Assembly: GCF_964031165.1 (NCBI RefSeq)
Contig: NZ_OZ035011.1
Span: forward strand, 719,001-783,000
DNA length: 64,000 bases
Direction of reading: 5' to 3'
Origin: Rickettsiella endosymbiont of Rhagonycha lignosa
Lineage (GTDB): Bacteria > Pseudomonadota > Gammaproteobacteria > Diplorickettsiales > Diplorickettsiaceae
Both the position numbers and the translations under genes were made by a program. This document shows positions 36,659-46,998 of this stretch, piece by piece (positions within the stretch are counted from its first letter, which is position 1; the number at the start of each line of letters is the position of its first letter). The notes under the pieces were generated by a model, which made no database searches, was not told where the DNA came from, and saw nothing but the letters and a program-made list of their open reading frames with translations.

Positions 36659-37345
36659 TTAACCAAAGTTGTAGCCAAGACCGACAGCAACAAAATCAAT
36701 ATTGCCTGGCTTGTTGTTTCCTAAAGGTTGGATATGTGTCCATGAAGTGTCAACAGACACGTTTGGTGTGATGTCGTAGCTTACACCAAGAGCTACTTCT
36801 GGCGCCCATTTGTGCTTAGCAATATTAGCGTTATTATTAAAATCAATGTTTATATTAGGCTGACCAGGTGTTTGCAAGCTACCTTTTACATTGCTAGTAA
36901 CATAAGCGACACCGAGTTTACCGTAAACATTAACATTATTAGCAACGGGAATAATACCTTTGCCAACTAAATCAATAGCATTTTGTTGAAGTTTTAAAGT
37001 GCCTTCACTTTCGCCAAGTGAGGGGTGGTGAACTACACCCAAATTGACTTTGCTTTCACCTAATTGCAGATAACCGGCTTCAACCGCAAAATTTTGATTA
37101 AATTGATAACCCAGTGCAATACGACCGGCTAAACCATTATCGGATAGATTTTTGTTATCTTGAGCAGGATCAACAAAGTGGACATAGTCGCCAAGAACAT
37201 TCGAGACTTTGGTTTTGTTGCCCATATGCGTATTCGCATAACCGACTTGGCCAGTTATATAAACGCCGGGTGCAGCAGCATTTGCAGTCATTGCAGCTAA
37301 TGCAGAAACACTTAATACAGTTGTACTTAGAACTTTTTTAAACAT
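36659..37345 (-). CDS. outer-membrane beta-barrel protein, paralogue 4
   Basis: 228-aa barrel protein. Signal peptide MFKKVLSTTVLSVSALAAMT is diverged from copies 1-3. Strands VYITGQVGYANTHM, GRIALGYQFNQNFAVEAGYL, IIPVANNVNVYGKLGVAYV and SVDTSWTHIQPLG are conserved; it ends FVAVGLGYNFG. Loops (SNVLGDYVHFVDPAQDNKNL and NLGVVHHPSLGESEG) are unique. Own promoter, one-mismatch palindrome and terminator. Confidence 0.88.
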   Translation of the reverse strand: MFKKVLSTTVLSVSALAAMTANAAAPGVYITGQVGYANTHMGNKTKVSNVLGDYVHFVDPAQDNKNLSDNGLAGRIALGYQFNQNFAVEAGYLQLGESKVNLGVVHHPSLGESEGTLKLQQNAIDLVGKGIIPVANNVNVYGKLGVAYVTSNVKGSLQTPGQPNINIDFNNNANIAKHKWAPEVALGVSYDITPNVSVDTSWTHIQPLGNNKPGNIDFVAVGLGYNFG

Positions 37346-37365
37346 TATTATTATTCTCCTGAAGA

Positions 37366-37418
37366 GTTTAACTAGTCAAACGAGCAACTATTAAACAATC
37401 GGATTGATTTTTTGTCAA
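37366..37418 (-). promoter_or_regulatory. promoter and near-palindrome of OMP gene 4
   Basis: -35 TTGACA (37418-37413), 17-base spacer, -10 TTTAAT (37395-37390), eight bases, then GTTTGACTAGTTAAAC (37381-37366), one base off the palindrome of genes 1-3. Confidence 0.65.
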
Positions 37419-37610
37419 CTTCTCTACGCAAAAAATAATTTTCTTTTAATTTTCATCTATATTTTTCATTTATTAGAAAAAAAATAATTTTATGTGAAAC
37501 TTTATTTTTTTATTATTTTTGTTAAGTAGCGGCGTCTGCAAATGAAATTAATGTAAGGAATAGCTAAAAATTTGATATAATAAAAAGTTAGCTTGAGATG
37601 ACTGTAAGAA

Positions 37611-37644
37611 ACTTAACTAGTTAACCTAAGCTAACTAGTTAAGT
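37611..37644 (-). terminator. 13-bp hairpin after OMP gene 5
   Basis: ACTTAACTAGTTA pairs perfectly with TAACTAGTTAAGT around an 8-base loop. Each arm contains the AACTAGTT core of the OMP palindromes, so this may be two operator-like sites, a terminator (T tract weak), or both. Confidence 0.5.
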
Positions 37645-37650
37645 GCGTGT

Positions 37651-38250
37651 TTAGCCGAAGTTATAGCCGACACCGACAGCTAAGAAGTCGATGTTACCAG
37701 GACGATCGTTGCCCAGGGTTTGGATGTGGGTTAAAGAGGTATCCACCGTGACGTTAGGTGTGATGTTATAGTCCATACCGACAGCGATTTCAGGTGACCA
37801 TTGATGTTTGGCAATACCTTGTCTGGAATTGATGTCTCTAGAGATTATAGAATTATTTGCTTCTAACTGTGTGGTTAAATAAGCCACGCCGAGTTTGCCA
37901 TAAATACCCACGTTGTTGGTAATGGGCAACTGACCTTTAGCAGCAACATCGATAGCATGCTGCTTATTAGAACGAGTCACTGAACCTTTTTTGAATTCTG
38001 CGCTGGGTAGTTGTAAGTAACCTACTTCTAAAGCAAAATTGGGTGTGATTTTATAACCAAGGGCTAAACGACCTGTCAGTCCGTCGTTTGCAAAATCAGC
38101 ACCGTAACTTTTTACTTGCGATTTCATGTGTGTATCAGCATAACCGATCTGACCATTAACATATAAACCCACAGGAAGCGCTGCATTTGCGTTTATCACA
38201 GCACATGCACTAGCGGTTAATACACTAGTAATGAGTATTTTTTTAAACAT
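37651..38250 (-). CDS. outer-membrane beta-barrel protein, paralogue 5
   Basis: 199-aa barrel protein. ATG 38250 (MFKKILITSVLTASACAVIN) is chosen over an in-frame ATG at 38268 because GGAGA lies at proper distance and it matches the paralogues' start. Conserved strands LYVNGQIGYADTHM, GRLALGYKITPNFALEVGYL, LPITNNVGIYGKLGVAYL and TVDTSLTHIQTLG, ending FLAVGVGYNFG. Shorter loops than copies 1-4. Upstream, -35 TTGACA (38319-38314), 17-base spacer and -10 TTAAAT (38296-38291) are kept but the palindrome is degenerate. Confidence 0.87.
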   Translation of the reverse strand: MFKKILITSVLTASACAVINANAALPVGLYVNGQIGYADTHMKSQVKSYGADFANDGLTGRLALGYKITPNFALEVGYLQLPSAEFKKGSVTRSNKQHAIDVAAKGQLPITNNVGIYGKLGVAYLTTQLEANNSIISRDINSRQGIAKHQWSPEIAVGMDYNITPNVTVDTSLTHIQTLGNDRPGNIDFLAVGVGYNFG

Positions 38251-38290
38251 TATTATTATTTTCTCCAAGGAAATATTATTAGAGTTTACT

Positions 38291-38319
38291 ATTTAATCGT
38301 TAATACAAATTAATGTCAA
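38291..38319 (-). promoter_or_regulatory. promoter of OMP gene 5
   Basis: -35 TTGACA (38319-38314), 17-base spacer, -10 TTAAAT (38296-38291). The GTTTAACTAGTTAAAC palindrome seen at genes 1-3 is reduced to AGTAAAC here. Confidence 0.6.
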
Positions 38320-38377
38320 TTTGTTAGAAATAACCTGCGCAACAGACAAAAAAAATTATTCATTAAATAGTTTATCG

Positions 38378-39019
38378 TTATCCAAAATAATACGACACGC
38401 CGAGTGCATAAAAATCACTGCTCGGTGCATGATTACTGCCACCCATTTTTTGAATGCGATTCCAAGAAAATTCGATGGGAACATTCGGTTTCAGTGCGTA
38501 ACTGATGCCTAAGCCAAACGTCGGTTCTAAAGTTTTAGCATAGCTGTTCATGGTTCCAGAATAAGATGGATTAAAGATTTGTACCGCTCCTTGTGCATTA
38601 GGTCGTAGATAAGCAACACCTAATTTTGCGTAGAGTGCTAATTTACAGGTGACCGGAAGTATACCTTTTGCAGTTAAGTCAAATGCACTGGATTTAGTCG
38701 ATGCATTGGCGATGTAGTTATTAGTACCAATTGATGTGTCGGAGTTATTAAAATGACGATAACCAAACTCCATCGCCCAATATTGATCAAATTGATAACC
38801 AAAACTAAGACGATAGGTTAACAAGATATTATTCAAACCGGGTAAGGTTACGGGCGAAGTTCCGTTATTGACGGTTACTAAATCAGTGGTATTGAGATGA
38901 TTATTTGCATAACCAAGCTGAGCACCCGCATAAAAACCTGGCATTTCAGCTTGCGCGTTGGGTGTGATACTGAAAATAGCGCTAGCGAGTAGTAAGGTAC
39001 TTGTACTTCTTTTTAGCAT
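38378..39019 (-). CDS. outer-membrane beta-barrel protein, paralogue 6
   Basis: 213-aa, more diverged barrel protein. Signal peptide MLKRSTSTLLLASAIFSITP, cut near AQA-EMPG. Strands FYAGAQLGYANNHL, YRLSFGYQFDQYWAMEFGYR, ILPVTCKLALYAKLGVAYL and WNRIQKMGG keep the family layout, ending FYALGVSYYFG. A Cys in the plug-side strand (VTCKL) is unique. AGGAAG precedes ATG 39019. A GTTTAACGAGTTAAA half-conserved palindrome lies upstream. Confidence 0.85.
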   Translation of the reverse strand: MLKRSTSTLLLASAIFSITPNAQAEMPGFYAGAQLGYANNHLNTTDLVTVNNGTSPVTLPGLNNILLTYRLSFGYQFDQYWAMEFGYRHFNNSDTSIGTNNYIANASTKSSAFDLTAKGILPVTCKLALYAKLGVAYLRPNAQGAVQIFNPSYSGTMNSYAKTLEPTFGLGISYALKPNVPIEFSWNRIQKMGGSNHAPSSDFYALGVSYYFG

Positions 39020-39113
39020 AATGCTTCCTAATAAAAGTTTAACGAGTTAAAAATAGTTTAGCAAAATTATGTTTTGCAGATAACAGTAAACTACATTTTT
39101 AAATACAAACGCA

Positions 39114-39707
39114 TTAGCCAAAATAATACGCCAAACCGATAGAATAAAAGTCGGTGCTGGGTGTGCTGTTACCGCCCCCGACACTTTGAATGCGTGTCCA
39201 AGCTAAATCGATGGGTACAAACGGTGTAATATCATAACTAAGACCGACACCGAAACTGGGATTCCAACTATCAGAGTAACCTAAGTAATTACGACCATTC
39301 ACCACAGCAGAACCATTGGCTTTAAGATATGCTAAACCTAATTTGGCATAAAGATTTACATTACTCGAAATAGGTAACATCGGTTTCGCCATGAAATCGA
39401 TAGCTTTTTCACTTAAAGAAACATTTGCGCCTGGCACACCACCGACGCCGGAAAAATCGACATCCGAAAAACGCGTATAACCAATTTCAAAAGCAATATT
39501 TTGATTAAATTGATAACCACCGGCGATGCGACCCGTAAAAGCCATTTTACTATTAATTGATTGTGCGGCGGCATTGCTGGCTTCTTGATGAGTATCGGCT
39601 GTGCCGAGTTGGCCTAAGAGATAAAATCCAGGAATCGATGCACTGGCCACTATCGGGAAGCAACATGAAAAAAGAAAAACTATTTCGGGCCTAATTTTTT
39701 TCAACAT
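39114..39707 (-). CDS. outer-membrane beta-barrel protein, paralogue 7
   Basis: 197-aa barrel protein, closest to paralogue 6. ATG 39707 with AAGGAG six bases upstream decides the start; an in-frame TTG at 39713 is less likely. Signal peptide IVFLFSCCFPIVASA, strands FYLLGQLGTADTHQ, GRIAGGYQFNQNIAFEIGYT, LPISSNVNLYAKLGLAYL and DLAWTRIQSVGG, ending FYSIGLAYYFG. Its start lies 16 bases from the divergent ubiA, leaving little room for the palindrome cassette found at genes 1-4. Confidence 0.85.
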   Translation of the reverse strand: MLKKIRPEIVFLFSCCFPIVASASIPGFYLLGQLGTADTHQEASNAAAQSINSKMAFTGRIAGGYQFNQNIAFEIGYTRFSDVDFSGVGGVPGANVSLSEKAIDFMAKPMLPISSNVNLYAKLGLAYLKANGSAVVNGRNYLGYSDSWNPSFGVGLSYDITPFVPIDLAWTRIQSVGGGNSTPSTDFYSIGLAYYFG

Positions 39708-39723
39708 GAACAACTCCTTGTGA

Positions 39724-40617
39724 ATGAAGATATCCTATTATACGATAAGCGGCATGAACTACCTACCGCGCTGGCGAGCTTATTTCGCCTTGCTTCGTTT
39801 ACATCAACCGATAGGAATTTTTTTATTGTTATGGCCTGCACTATGGGCGTTATGGATTGCGCGTGCGGGCGCAATAGATTTTAAAGTCCTTGCTTTATTT
39901 ATAATTGGATCAGTGCTCACGCGATCACTCGGTTGTGTGATGAATGATATCGCCGATCGAAATCTAGATGGTTTTGTGACAAGAACACAACACAGACCTT
40001 TAGCGACAGGTGCCGTGAGTTTGCAAGAAGCGGTGTTGATATTAATCGTTTTGACCTTATTGGCGTTTCTTGTGGTTTATCAATTGAACCGCCTAAGCAT
40101 AGAATTGGCGGTAATCGCGGCAGGGATGATTGCGCTCTATCCGTTTACTAAACGTTATATCGCCTGGCCGCAGTTATTTTTAGGTATTGTATTTGGCGCA
40201 TGGTCTATCTTAATAGCTTTTGCTGCAGAAACTGGAAAAATACCGAGCATGGCTTGGTTGTTGTTTTTGGCCGCTTATGCTTGGTGTGTCGCCTATGATA
40301 CCATTTATGCCATGGTGGATAGAGAGGATGACAAGCGTGTAGGAATTAAATCCAGTGCTATCGCCTTGGGCCGTCACGATGTGAAATTTATTGCCGCGCT
40401 AGAGTGTGGTTTTGTTTTGTTGTTAAGTATCATCGGCCTCTGCTTAAAATTGAGCATGATTTATTATGTGATGTTGGTGTTAGTAATTGGCCTATTTATT
40501 TATCAACATTATTTAATTAAAGGTCGAAAACCTGAAGCGTGTTTTAAAGCTTTTTTGAATAATGCATGGATAGGTGGTTTGATATTTTTAGGGTTTTTCT
40601 TTGGTATGCCTAGTTAA
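39724..40617 (+). CDS. ubiA: 4-hydroxybenzoate octaprenyltransferase
   Basis: 297-aa integral membrane prenyltransferase of ubiquinone synthesis. Both Asp-rich motifs are intact: NDIADRNLDGFVTRTQHRPL and the second with DTIYAMVDREDDKRVGIKS, set among about eight hydrophobic helices. The start is ATG 39724 or, equally well by homology, ATG 39754 (MNYLPRWRAYFALLRL). It is divergent from OMP gene 7. Confidence 0.93.
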   Translation: MKISYYTISGMNYLPRWRAYFALLRLHQPIGIFLLLWPALWALWIARAGAIDFKVLALFIIGSVLTRSLGCVMNDIADRNLDGFVTRTQHRPLATGAVSLQEAVLILIVLTLLAFLVVYQLNRLSIELAVIAAGMIALYPFTKRYIAWPQLFLGIVFGAWSILIAFAAETGKIPSMAWLLFLAAYAWCVAYDTIYAMVDREDDKRVGIKSSAIALGRHDVKFIAALECGFVLLLSIIGLCLKLSMIYYVMLVLVIGLFIYQHYLIKGRKPEACFKAFLNNAWIGGLIFLGFFFGMPS

Positions 40618-40784
40618 AATGTATTCAAAGTCATTGGGCGACATCAACTCCAACAGCTCGGTTGATTACGGCATTTGATTTATCTTTAAAAAAAAGAATC
40701 CTCTCTAAAAGCAAGTCGACGTAAACGCTTCAAAGTGACTATTTATTCATTAATTAAAATACGATTTCTCTGGAATTAATCAAT

Positions 40785-42018
40785 TTTTAGGAACTCTGTA
40801 GGGGACAAAACTAGAAATAAAGAAAGAACTCACTGCTAAAAAAATCTCATATACTACTTTTTGAATAAAAAAAGAGGTGTGTATGAAACAAAGCAGTGAA
40901 TTACAAGCTATGTTAAAAGAAATATTAGGCTGGAACAAGGCACGTCTTAGTTGTTTTACAAAAATGTTGTTGGCTTTATTTTCAGTACGCACAGTGAATC
41001 TACGAGAACTTGCCGTTGCTTTTGCCAGTGATGCATTAGTCGATTCAAGACATAAGCGATTAAAACGTTTTTTCTCAAACTTTAAGGTAGACACGGGAAT
41101 TATAGCCCCATGGATTTTCAACTTGTTTTTTCCTGAAACTAAAAAAGTTTATTTGATTATCGATAGGACTAATTGGTATTGGGGTAAACAGAAAATTAAT
41201 ATTTTTATGTTGGGAGTTGCTTATGAAGGCTTGGCGATTCCCTTATATTGGCGTTTATTACCCAAAGCAGGGAACTCCAATTTTACAGAGCAAAAAAGCT
41301 TATTAAATCGATTTTTTACGACGTTTGGAACGTCACGGATCGTTGGCCTATTAGCTGACCGTGAATTTGCCAGTGGTGAGCTGTTTCGATGGCTCAATGC
41401 GAAGAAAGTGCCCTTCTATATCCGTATTAAGGAAGGGTCCGTTATTGCGAGTAAAAATAAAAAAATATTAACGGCTAAAAAATTCTTTAACCGTCTCAAA
41501 CCAAAAAATAGTAAAGAATTTCCTATGGCTGTGTGGATATTTGGACAAAAAGTGTATTTAGCCGGCTCCCGTTCAGAGCGGGGAGAATTGATGATTGTTG
41601 CAACCAACCAACTTCCTAACAATGCTATTCCTATTTATCTGCGACGATGGGAAATAGAAATGCTTTTTCAAAGTTTGAAGGGGCGTGGATTTTGTTTTGA
41701 AGAAACTCGTCTTACACACTATGAACGTATTGAAAAACTTATTTTACTCTTAGTCATAGGGTTTTGTTGGGCTCACAAAGTCGGTGAATGGCAGGCTATT
41801 AAAAACCTATCCCTTTTAATCGCTATAGAGAAAGTCTAAGACCTCAATATTCTTATTTTCGCTATGGCTTTGATTTAATTAGAGAAACTCTGCTCAATCC
41901 CTGGCGTCGATTATCTATTTTCCGAGATTATCTTAACCAAATGACGAGCCTTTTTTCTAGTAATATTCTCCGTAATTTAGATTGATTTCTACTTTTGTCC
42001 CCTACAGAGTTTTAGGAA
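40785..42018 (+). mobile_element. IS4-family insertion sequence with 9-bp target duplication
   Basis: Inverted repeats starting CTCTGTAGGGGACAAAA at 40794 and ending TTTTGTCCCCTACAGAG at 42009, extendable inward to about 25 bases with one mismatch. They are flanked by the direct repeat TTTTAGGAA (40785-40793 and 42010-42018); boundaries one or two bases further out would give 7- or 5-bp duplications. The element is about 1216 bases and encodes one DDE transposase, now frameshifted. Intact ends and duplication point to a fairly recent insertion between ubiA and the kinase-like orphan. Confidence 0.9.
40877..41985 (+). pseudogene. IS4-family transposase, frameshifted near the 3' end
   Basis: The uninterrupted frame (40877-41839) gives 320 aa with the IS4-type catalytic signature Y-(2)-R-(3)-E-(6)-K in YLRRWEIEMLFQSLKGRG and Asp-containing strands (LIIDRTNWYWG, GLLADREFASGE). 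It then stops at IAIEKV. In another frame the sequence continues KPIPFNRYRESLRPQYSYFR, YGFDLIRETLLNPWRRL and so on to a stop at 41983-41985, which is the normal family C-terminus. One extra A in the run at 41801-41805 would join both. Either a slipped homopolymer has inactivated it, or slippage allows some full-length product. Confidence 0.85.
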
Positions 42019-43469
42019 TCTGATTAATATTTTCTTAATATTTTCTTAATTTTTAAGATATAGAATGATTATTCATTAATTAATAAATTATTGCAATGAT
42101 CAACGATAACTCTAACTCCTTCTATTTTGATAAACAAAAAGAAAATAAATTTTTAACTCGAATAATGTTAAAAATTTTAAAATCTATACTAGACGGAAAA
42201 CCTAGCATTTATGCCAAAGATATAGATAAAGATTTTTATATATCGGATATAGATAAAAATCTTTGGCGAATTGATTCTATTCTTTCTAATATTAATCTCT
42301 CTTTCTTTGAGGAAAAATTAACCCCAAAAAATTTTTCGATTTTATATAAAACAGCAGAAAAATATTTAAATAATCGAGTGAGGAGATTTGAAGATCTTAA
42401 AGAAGATTTAAAAAATTTATTTCCTCTTAGTGAATTCAATATACAAATCAACTTAGAAGGGTGCAGTGATTGTTGTATTGTTATTAACAAAAATAATAAA
42501 CAAAAATTATTCGTAAAGTCATCTAAACAAGATCAACAGAACCGCGAATTTATGATTAATTGTTTTATAAGTAATATATTACGCGGGGTAAATGAAAATT
42601 TATCGGCTAGATCTTATATTCATAGAAACGAAAAAAATAAATATCTTGTGTCAGAAGATGTTATAGGTATATTTAGAGAAGGGAGTAAATTTATAGAAGG
42701 CTTTGAATATATTAAAGATAATGTAAAAATTATACAAGGTCTAATAAAAAAAACTAGGAAAATGGGAGAATTAATAAATTATTTTAGCAAAGAAGATTTG
42801 CTTACATTAGGCATAATAAGCATTGTTTTCGGGTTAGCTGACTGTCATGGCCATAATATAGGAATAATAATAGAACATTCTAAAACGGATGAGTCAAAGC
42901 TTAAAAATAGAATAGTTACCTTTGATTTAGAAATGCATAAAAACCCTAAAGAAATAAGAGCTATATCAAAAGATGAAAATTTGATAAATTATTTTTCTTC
43001 AAATATTCAGAAGTATTACAACAATGCGTTTCTTAGGTTCCTCACTCAACCTCTAAAAAATGAGAGTTCATTAGTAAGTGCTGATGATTCTGATGTAACT
43101 AGCGCATTTTTAACATTAAAAATGCGCTTAAGCGCTATATATCTGGATAATTCAAGTCTAAATCAGCCTTTCGGAAATGAATTAGACGAACGTGGGTTAA
43201 TATCATTAATTGAAAAAAGTATCGAGAGTATAGGAAAACCAAAAGACAATATTGAAATTGGATGCATTAAACATCTCAATTCTATTAAACATAAGTTGCT
43301 AAAGAATTACCAGACCTTTAAAAAGGCAGTGATGGGAAGATATCTGAAATCCCAAGACGATTTGGATATTCCAACGTCTATTTTTAGTACTAATTTCAAA
43401 CCTACTTTTTTTTCTCAACCTCCGAATGATACTTGTGTAAGTTTTAACTCAAACGTCGAGATAGGAAGC

Positions 43470-44204
<735 letters not shown>

Positions 44205-44212
44205 GACTAGGT

Positions 44213-44467
44213 ATGGCTTTATTAATAACCGATGACTGTATCAATTGTGATGTCTGCGAACCCGAATGCCCAAATGAAGCCATCATTCAGGGTGAGTTTA
44301 TCTACGAAATTAAGCCGAATAAATGCACTGAGTGCGTGGGTCATTTTGATGCTCCGCAATGTGTTGAGGTTTGTCCTGTCGCTTGCATAGTCATTAATCC
44401 CGAATATCAAGAAACCCCAGAACAATTGTTAATGAAATACCAAGGCTTAGTCGCTGAAATAAAATAA
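44213..44467 (+). CDS. 2[4Fe-4S] ferredoxin, YfhL type
   Basis: 84-aa ferredoxin with two Cys clusters: CINCDVCEPECP and CTECVGHFDAPQCVEVCP. The insertion in the second motif (CxxC-x7-C instead of CxxC-x2-C) and the C-terminal helix are hallmarks of the Allochromatium/YfhL-type low-potential ferredoxins. Co-transcribed with coaD by spacing. It is a second ferredoxin besides fdxA. Confidence 0.93.
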   Translation: MALLITDDCINCDVCEPECPNEAIIQGEFIYEIKPNKCTECVGHFDAPQCVEVCPVACIVINPEYQETPEQLLMKYQGLVAEIK

Positions 44468-44616
44468 ACTGGACTGAAGCGAGGATTTTAGATAAAGCGT
44501 AAGGCGCGGATTTGACGAGGAGCGGAGTTAACTGAGATGTTAATGAGGATCGCAGACCAAGTCCGCAACGCAGCGATTTGTCAAAAGCCGATTTTTCGCT
44601 TAAGTCCAGAAAAACG
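44468..44616 (+). repeat. dispersed palindromic repeat, copy 3 (longest)
   Basis: Nested inverted repeats: outer CTGGACTGAAGCGA with TCGCTTAAGTCCAG, inner GCGGATTTG with CCAAGTCCGC, and a core GAGCGGAGTTAACTGAGATG then TTAATGAGG. The arrangement matches copies at about 12150, 30196 and 50525. It separates the coaD unit from rpmF. Confidence 0.55.
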
Positions 44617-44686
44617 CCGGTTGTTTTTTCGACCACTAGACCGCATAATATGCGTCTTTTAGAATTGCTTATATAAGAGGGCCATC

Positions 44687-44863
44687 ATGGCAGTCCAAAA
44701 ATCACGTAAATCCCGTTCCAAAAGAAACATGCGCCGTGCGCATGATGCATTAACTTCACCGGCTATTTCCATTGATGCAACCAGTGGAGAAACGCATATT
44801 CGCCACCACGTCACCAAAGATGGCTATTATCGTGGAAAAAAGGTACTAAAAGCTAAGGAATAA
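44687..44863 (+). CDS. rpmF: 50S ribosomal protein L32
   Basis: 58-aa basic ribosomal protein beginning [20 protein letters not shown] and continuing [20 protein letters not shown]. It ends [12 protein letters not shown]. The eukaryote-like zinc Cys residues of some L32 proteins are absent, as is usual in gammaproteobacteria. It leads the fatty-acid cluster; the usual upstream yceD is not at this site. Confidence 0.96.
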   Translation: MAVQKSRKSRSKRNMRRAHDALTSPAISIDATSGETHIRHHVTKDGYYRGKKVLKAKE

Positions 44864-44872
44864 CACCTTAAA

Positions 44873-45910
44873 ATGTCTCGTTATACTCTGGCTATAGATG
44901 CTATGGGAGGCGACTACGGTCCCTCCGTGATAGTCCCCGCTGTGCTCTTAGCGTTACAGGAAGAGCCTCAGCTACATATTATTCTTGTCGGTGATTTGCC
45001 TGAGTTGCAAGAGCAGCTAAAACTGGTAAAAACTAAGCCTGCAGCGAGTCAATTGACGCTACGCGGGGCTACTCAGGTCGTATCGATGGACGAACCTCCG
45101 GCTTTAGCACTGCGTAATAAAAAAGATTCTTCAATGCGCGTTGCGATTAATTTAGTTAAAGAAGGCGAAGCGCAGGCCTGCGTGAGCGCTGGCAATACCG
45201 GCGCATTGATGGCGACCGCCCGTTTTGTATTGAAAACTATTCCTGGTATCGATAGACCGGCTATCAGTGCCATGCTCCCTACCATGAAAGAACAAACCAA
45301 AGTACGCGTTTTAGATTTGGGCGCGAATGTGGATACGGAGGTTGAACATCTACTGCAATTTGCCATTATGGGTTCGGTATTAAGTTCTGAGATCGACAAT
45401 ATTCCCAGCCCGCGCGTGGCCTTATTGAATATTGGCGCTGAAGAAATTAAAGGCAATGAACAAGTTAAAAAGGCCGCTGAATTATTGAAGAATGCACATA
45501 TCAATTATATTGGTTACATCGAAGGCGATGAGATTTATCAAGGCTTGGCAGATGTCATCGTCTGTGATGGTTTTGTCGGCAATGTGGCATTGAAAGTGAC
45601 AGAAGGTGTGGCAAAATTAATGGGCCACTATATTAAATTAGCGTTTAATCGTAATTGGTTTTCGCGCCTCTCCGGGTTAATGGCTTTACATGTATTAAAA
45701 GGATTACGTAAACAATTTGATCCGGCCCATTATAACGGTGCAAGCTTAGTTGGTTTGCGCGGCATTGTGATTAAAAGTCATGGTAGTGCCAATATATTGG
45801 CTTTCAAAAATGCGATTAATGAAGCAATCTTAGAAGTACAAAAAAATATCCCTGAACGTATAAGAGAACAAGTGACCGGTTTATTGAAGGAATCTGAACA
45901 GTCTTTATGA
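44873..45910 (+). CDS. plsX: phosphate acyltransferase PlsX
   Basis: 345-aa enzyme making acyl-phosphate from acyl-ACP for phospholipid synthesis. It has the N-terminal [19 protein letters not shown] and the signature [18 protein letters not shown], with [11 protein letters not shown] further on. It starts 9 bases after rpmF and overlaps fabH by four bases (ATGA), so translation is coupled. Confidence 0.96.
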   Translation: MSRYTLAIDAMGGDYGPSVIVPAVLLALQEEPQLHIILVGDLPELQEQLKLVKTKPAASQLTLRGATQVVSMDEPPALALRNKKDSSMRVAINLVKEGEAQACVSAGNTGALMATARFVLKTIPGIDRPAISAMLPTMKEQTKVRVLDLGANVDTEVEHLLQFAIMGSVLSSEIDNIPSPRVALLNIGAEEIKGNEQVKKAAELLKNAHINYIGYIEGDEIYQGLADVIVCDGFVGNVALKVTEGVAKLMGHYIKLAFNRNWFSRLSGLMALHVLKGLRKQFDPAHYNGASLVGLRGIVIKSHGSANILAFKNAINEAILEVQKNIPERIREQVTGLLKESEQSL

Positions 45911-46857
45911 AATATTCACGTATTGCAGGCACGGGTAGTTATTTACCGGAAAGAATATTAACGAATGCCGAACTTGAGAAGATGGTGGCGACCACGAATG
46001 AGTGGATAGTCGAACGTACCGGCATACGTGAGCGTCATATTATTGGTCCTAACGATAGCACAGCGAGCATGGCCACTATGGCGGCTAAAAATGCGCTAGA
46101 AGCCGCTAAGTTATCGGCTAAAGAAATACAATTAATTATTGTAGCTACGAGTACACCCGATAAATTTTTTCCTAGCACCGCCTGTTTAGTTCAAGCAGCA
46201 TTGGGTGAAGATGGTTGTCCGGCCTTTGATATTGTAGCGGCCTGTGCCGGCTTTAATTATGCATTGAGTGTTGCGGATCAATTCATTCGTAACGGTGTCG
46301 TTCAGACTGCACTCGTCATAGGCAGTGAAAGCATGTCGAATATTATTAATTGGGAAGATCGCTCCACCTGTATTTTATTTGGTGATGGTGCCGGTGCTGT
46401 GGTATTACAAGCCGCCAATGAACCTGGCATTATTTCTGCACATCTGCATGCGGCGGGTTCTTATCAAAATTTATTGTCATTAAGTTCAGGGTTGAAAAAA
46501 GATGATATTCCACATCTTATAATGCAAGGCAGTGAGGTATTTAAAATTGCGGTGAAGAAATTAAGTGCCGTATTAGAGGAAACTTTAGCTGCGAATAAAA
46601 TCAATAAAAAAGATATTGATTGGTTAATTCCGCATCAGGCCAATTTGCGTATTATTCAAGCGATGGCGAATAAACTTAAAATGACGATGCAACATGTTGT
46701 GGTTACATTAGATCAACATGGCAATACATCGGCTGCTTCTATTCCGTTAGCGTTAGATGTCGCCGTGCGTGATGGTCGCATCCAACGCGGCCAATTATTA
46801 TTAATGGAAAGTTTTGGTGCAGGGTTGGCGTGGGGTTCTGCTTTAGTGCGCTATTAA
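45907..46857 (+). CDS. fabH: 3-oxoacyl-ACP synthase III (FabH)
   Basis: 316-aa condensing enzyme that starts fatty-acid synthesis from acetyl-CoA and malonyl-ACP. The catalytic triad is visible: Cys in [14 protein letters not shown], His in [12 protein letters not shown], Asn in [14 protein letters not shown]. The N-terminus [19 protein letters not shown] is typical. Overlaps plsX. Confidence 0.97.
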   Translation: MKYSRIAGTGSYLPERILTNAELEKMVATTNEWIVERTGIRERHIIGPNDSTASMATMAAKNALEAAKLSAKEIQLIIVATSTPDKFFPSTACLVQAALGEDGCPAFDIVAACAGFNYALSVADQFIRNGVVQTALVIGSESMSNIINWEDRSTCILFGDGAGAVVLQAANEPGIISAHLHAAGSYQNLLSLSSGLKKDDIPHLIMQGSEVFKIAVKKLSAVLEETLAANKINKKDIDWLIPHQANLRIIQAMANKLKMTMQHVVVTLDQHGNTSAASIPLALDVAVRDGRIQRGQLLLMESFGAGLAWGSALVRY

Positions 46858-46998
46858 GAGGGCGTTTTTAATTGCACGATGCTGGCCAAAAAGCACTGTT
46901 TTTTGTCTCAGCCTAATACAATTTAAGATGCCCTCTAACGATAAATTATCGTCTCTTATTTTGATTTTATTATGTTTAATTTGAATGAATAAATAATT

